From the NCBI GenBank assembly GCA_030055575.1, contig JASFYL010000009.1, forward strand, positions 1 to 33,222: a stretch of 33,222 nucleotides of DNA. Direction: 5' to 3'. Under the pieces are notes generated by a model, which ran no database searches, had not been told where the DNA came from, and was given only the letters and a program-made list of their open reading frames with translations. This DNA is from Thermoproteota archaeon. GTDB lineage: Archaea; Thermoproteota; Methanomethylicia; Methanomethylicales; Methanomethylicaceae. The position numbers were made by a program, and so were the translations under genes. Shown piece by piece: positions 31,275 through 33,222 of this stretch (its first letter is position 1; each line of letters begins with the position of its first letter).

Positions 31275-31652
31275 TTATTCTGTGGTGAAATCTATCTTAA
31301 TTCCCTTGCTGTTGTAAGCGGCAACACTCTTACTGTCATAAGGGTAGGCTGCTATAAGCATCAACCTCCCGAAGAAGTTGTTCAAATCTTCGTTCGAAGG
31401 ACTTGCATCCCCTGAGGGGTGTGAGTGGGCGACCCCGATAATACTCAGGTCGAAAGGTATCATGAACGTCGAAAATGATGAAAACCCATCCCCATATGTA
31501 GAAAATGGAGGTATCAAGAACTCCTTGATCTCAGCGCAGCCACCCTTGATTCTACCACGAATGAGCATAATGTTCTCCCTCGGGAAGACCTCCCTGCACA
31601 TCTCGAGGAATGTCTCAAGGATCTCTTTTTTCACCCTCGCTCTCAGCAACAA
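31275..31652 (-). CDS. JAMM/MPN+ metalloprotease
   Basis: This 125-residue single-domain protein carries the JAMM zinc motif HSHPSGDASPSNED (HxHx7SxxD); a Glu earlier in the chain (AEIKEFLIPP region) would complete the site. Archaeal JAMM proteins remove ubiquitin-like modifiers (SAMPs) or process sulfur carriers, and this one is minimal in size. The start is not certain: TTG at 31652 overlaps the symporter by 38 nt; GTG 31634 is a shorter option. It lies between a sodium symporter and the LAGLIDADG-like protein, a mix that gives no hint of the target. Confidence 0.85.
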   Translation of the reverse strand: MLLRARVKKEILETFLEMCREVFPRENIMLIRGRIKGGCAEIKEFLIPPFSTYGDGFSSFSTFMIPFDLSIIGVAHSHPSGDASPSNEDLNNFFGRLMLIAAYPYDSKSVAAYNSKGIKIDFTTE

Positions 31653-33105
31653 CTTCCGAGCCCACCTGTGCCTCTCTGATCTTCCTTGCGCCCTCCAAGT
31701 TCTTTTCGAACATTCCTAATATAGCATATGTTGCAGTTGAGATAATCAGCGTCCACAGGTTTGTCGGGAGTCCCATTGGGCTAAGTTTTAGGTAGTAGAG
31801 CGTCACTGCGGTTGCGAAACCTACTATTAGAGCCATGGAGGCCGAGACTTTCCCTCCCCTTTCCCATACAAAACATCCGAGGACGACTGGAGCTATTGGC
31901 AACAGCAGAGAGGATGACAAGACAGCAAGGTCGACGATAAGTCCCGGTCTGGAGAGTGAAAACAGGGCACAAGCCGCCGCTAGGGCAACCATCACTGCCC
32001 TTCCCACTGCCACCTGCGCCTTCTGGCTCATCTTTGGCATCCGTGGTATGAATAGATCCCTTATGGACATCGAGCTCAATGTGAGTATGATGCTGTCTAT
32101 CGTTGAGATCGAAGCGGCGATGATTGCCACCAGCCCTATGACACTCAGCCACAGCGGTACCATCTTTAGCAGAGTGGGCGTCACCGAGTCCCTGTATGTG
32201 ATCAAGGGGAAGCCCCCCGCCTCGGTCGCGCCCCTGATCATGATCCCGAGGGCGCAAACCAGGACTGTGAAGAAGAGCCCATAGAACCCAAACCAGATGA
32301 TCATCCCTTTCTGGGCTTTTTTGCTCTTTGGCGCGAAAAGTCTCTGGACGACCTGTGGGTTCGTAATCGCAAAGAAGAACCATGGTATGGTCATGTTCAG
32401 GAAGTTCTGTGGTGTCCAGTAACTGTTGGGAACGCGGCTGATCTCTCCTGAGAGGAATGTAAATGAAGGCATCTTTGTTGCCCAGTCAACTACCCACGCG
32501 AGGACGACCACTCCTGCTGAAATCATGAGTATTCCTTGATAGACATCCGTCCACCCTACGCTCCATACTCCTGCTATAATCGACCAGATGAGCGCCAGTG
32601 AGACCGCTATGAGGACAGCCAATACGAAGGGGACCGCCCCCCCCGATGCCCCCTCGGCTGCGGATGCTATGCCAATTATTTGCGAAGAGGAGTAGGGGAT
32701 AAGCGCCACGAGTGATATCATGGTTGCGATAGCGCCGACGGCAGGGCTTCCGTACCTGTCGGTTAGGACCTCAGCCGGAGATATATACCCGTGTTTCATG
32801 TGGAGCGAGTAGTACTTGGGTGCCAAGTAGTATAGTAGGAAGAGCGTGCCTACGAAGTAGACCAGTTCGAATCCAAGCGTTCCGACACCCCACTGGTAGC
32901 TCAGACCCACGAGACCGATAAACATGAACGCACTATACGTCGTTGCAGCATACGAGAGGGCTACGACCAGAGTCCCAAACCTGCCCCCCGCGGTGTAAAA
33001 GTCCCTCACGTCCCTTTGAAGGTGCCTCTTTGCAAACCAGGCTATTGCGGTTCCCATGGCAATATAAACCACAATGGCTAAGTACGTTGAGAGGGCTTCC
33101 ATCAC
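31615..33105 (-). CDS. Sodium:solute symporter (SSS family)
   Basis: This 496-residue membrane protein has about 13 predicted membrane helices, for example LSTYLAIVVYIAMGTAIAWF, GTLVVALSYAATTYSAFMFI, GAIATMISLVALIPYSSSQI and SVIGLVAIIAASISTIDSII. The ASISTIDSIILTLSSM segment holds the residues that bind Na+ in this family. It imports an organic solute with sodium; substrate could be a carboxylate, amino acid or vitamin (PanF-like), not decidable here. GTG 33105 has GGAGG 6 nt upstream and immediately follows the stop of the upstream small membrane protein, so the two are coupled; ATG 33102 is the alternative. Confidence 0.9.
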   Translation of the reverse strand: MMEALSTYLAIVVYIAMGTAIAWFAKRHLQRDVRDFYTAGGRFGTLVVALSYAATTYSAFMFIGLVGLSYQWGVGTLGFELVYFVGTLFLLYYLAPKYYSLHMKHGYISPAEVLTDRYGSPAVGAIATMISLVALIPYSSSQIIGIASAAEGASGGAVPFVLAVLIAVSLALIWSIIAGVWSVGWTDVYQGILMISAGVVVLAWVVDWATKMPSFTFLSGEISRVPNSYWTPQNFLNMTIPWFFFAITNPQVVQRLFAPKSKKAQKGMIIWFGFYGLFFTVLVCALGIMIRGATEAGGFPLITYRDSVTPTLLKMVPLWLSVIGLVAIIAASISTIDSIILTLSSMSIRDLFIPRMPKMSQKAQVAVGRAVMVALAAACALFSLSRPGLIVDLAVLSSSLLLPIAPVVLGCFVWERGGKVSASMALIVGFATAVTLYYLKLSPMGLPTNLWTLIISTATYAILGMFEKNLEGARKIREAQVGSEVVAESEGEKRDP

Positions 33106-33222
33106 TTACTGCCTCCTCAATGCGAACCATACAAAAGCCAAATACGCTCCAGAGAGACAAACCCAGAATAGTGCTGTGTAAGGTCCCTCAACTGTACTAA
33201 GGATTGTAAAAGGCACAATGAA
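33106..33222 (-). CDS. C-terminal end of a small membrane protein (DUF3311-like symporter partner), cut by window edge
   Basis: The frame is open from the window edge to a TAA at 33108-33106: FIVPFTILSTVEGPYTALFW then VCLSGAYLAFVWFALRRQ. One membrane helix ending in a basic tail fits the small DUF3311-type proteins that are often encoded just before SSS symporters. Its stop touches the symporter start. Only 38 residues are visible, so the family is tentative. Confidence 0.55.
   Translation of the reverse strand, partial: FIVPFTILSTVEGPYTALFWVCLSGAYLAFVWFALRRQ

Overview
This window comes from an archaeon that carries methyl-coenzyme M reductase (MCR), meaning a methanogen or a related alkane-metabolising lineage. 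Archaeal identity is supported by TFB, aIF1/SUI1, RNA polymerase subunit Rpo12, an archaeal/eukaryal-type glycyl-tRNA synthetase and many TATA-like boxes. MCR biology is supported by McrC, McrD, component A2 (AtwA) and methanogenesis marker proteins Mmp3, 5, 6, 7 and 17. The structural genes mcrBGA are not in the window. A RamA/RACE-like corrinoid-protein activator in the same operon suggests methylotrophic (methyl-reducing) metabolism. Lineage cannot be fixed without phylogeny; a TACK methanogen such as Methanomethylicia is one guess. GTG and TTG starts are frequent.

Layout. 1-9224: two divergent operons from one promoter region at about 7223-7291. The minus operon is mmp3-mmp6-mmp17-mmp7-atwA-RACE activator-unknown gene cut by the window edge. 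The plus operon is mcrD-mcrC-mmp5-winged-helix protein. Together they hold nearly everything known for ATP-dependent reductive activation of MCR. 9217-14619 (minus): a small unknown protein, an HD phosphohydrolase, then a coupled operon of coiled-coil protein, GT4 glycosyltransferase and class II (bacterial-type) HMG-CoA reductase. 14915-19036: housekeeping genes: Rpo12, agmatinase-type ureohydrolase, GlyRS, a small barrel-like protein, and a thioredoxin-reductase-like flavoprotein without the usual NADPH motif.

19037-23169: a DUF47/PhoU-like protein without its phosphate permease, then an AT-rich gene-poor island ending at the 3' end of tRNA-Gln(CUG). The island holds a FecR-domain membrane protein and several broken genes: a winged-helix regulator with frameshifts and stops, a zinc-ribbon fragment and a membrane-protein fragment. 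An excisionase-like remnant lies just outside. I read this as the decayed remains of an integrated element.

23375-33222: TFB, two zinc-ribbon proteins, aIF1, an orphan NMT1-type substrate-binding protein plus a small unknown, an iron module (DtxR-type regulator with a perfect 7-bp inverted repeat over its promoter, FeoA, FeoB), a HIT hydrolase, a degenerate LAGLIDADG-like protein, a JAMM/MPN+ protease and a sodium:solute symporter with the end of a small membrane partner at the right edge. No rRNA, CRISPR array or intact transposase was seen.
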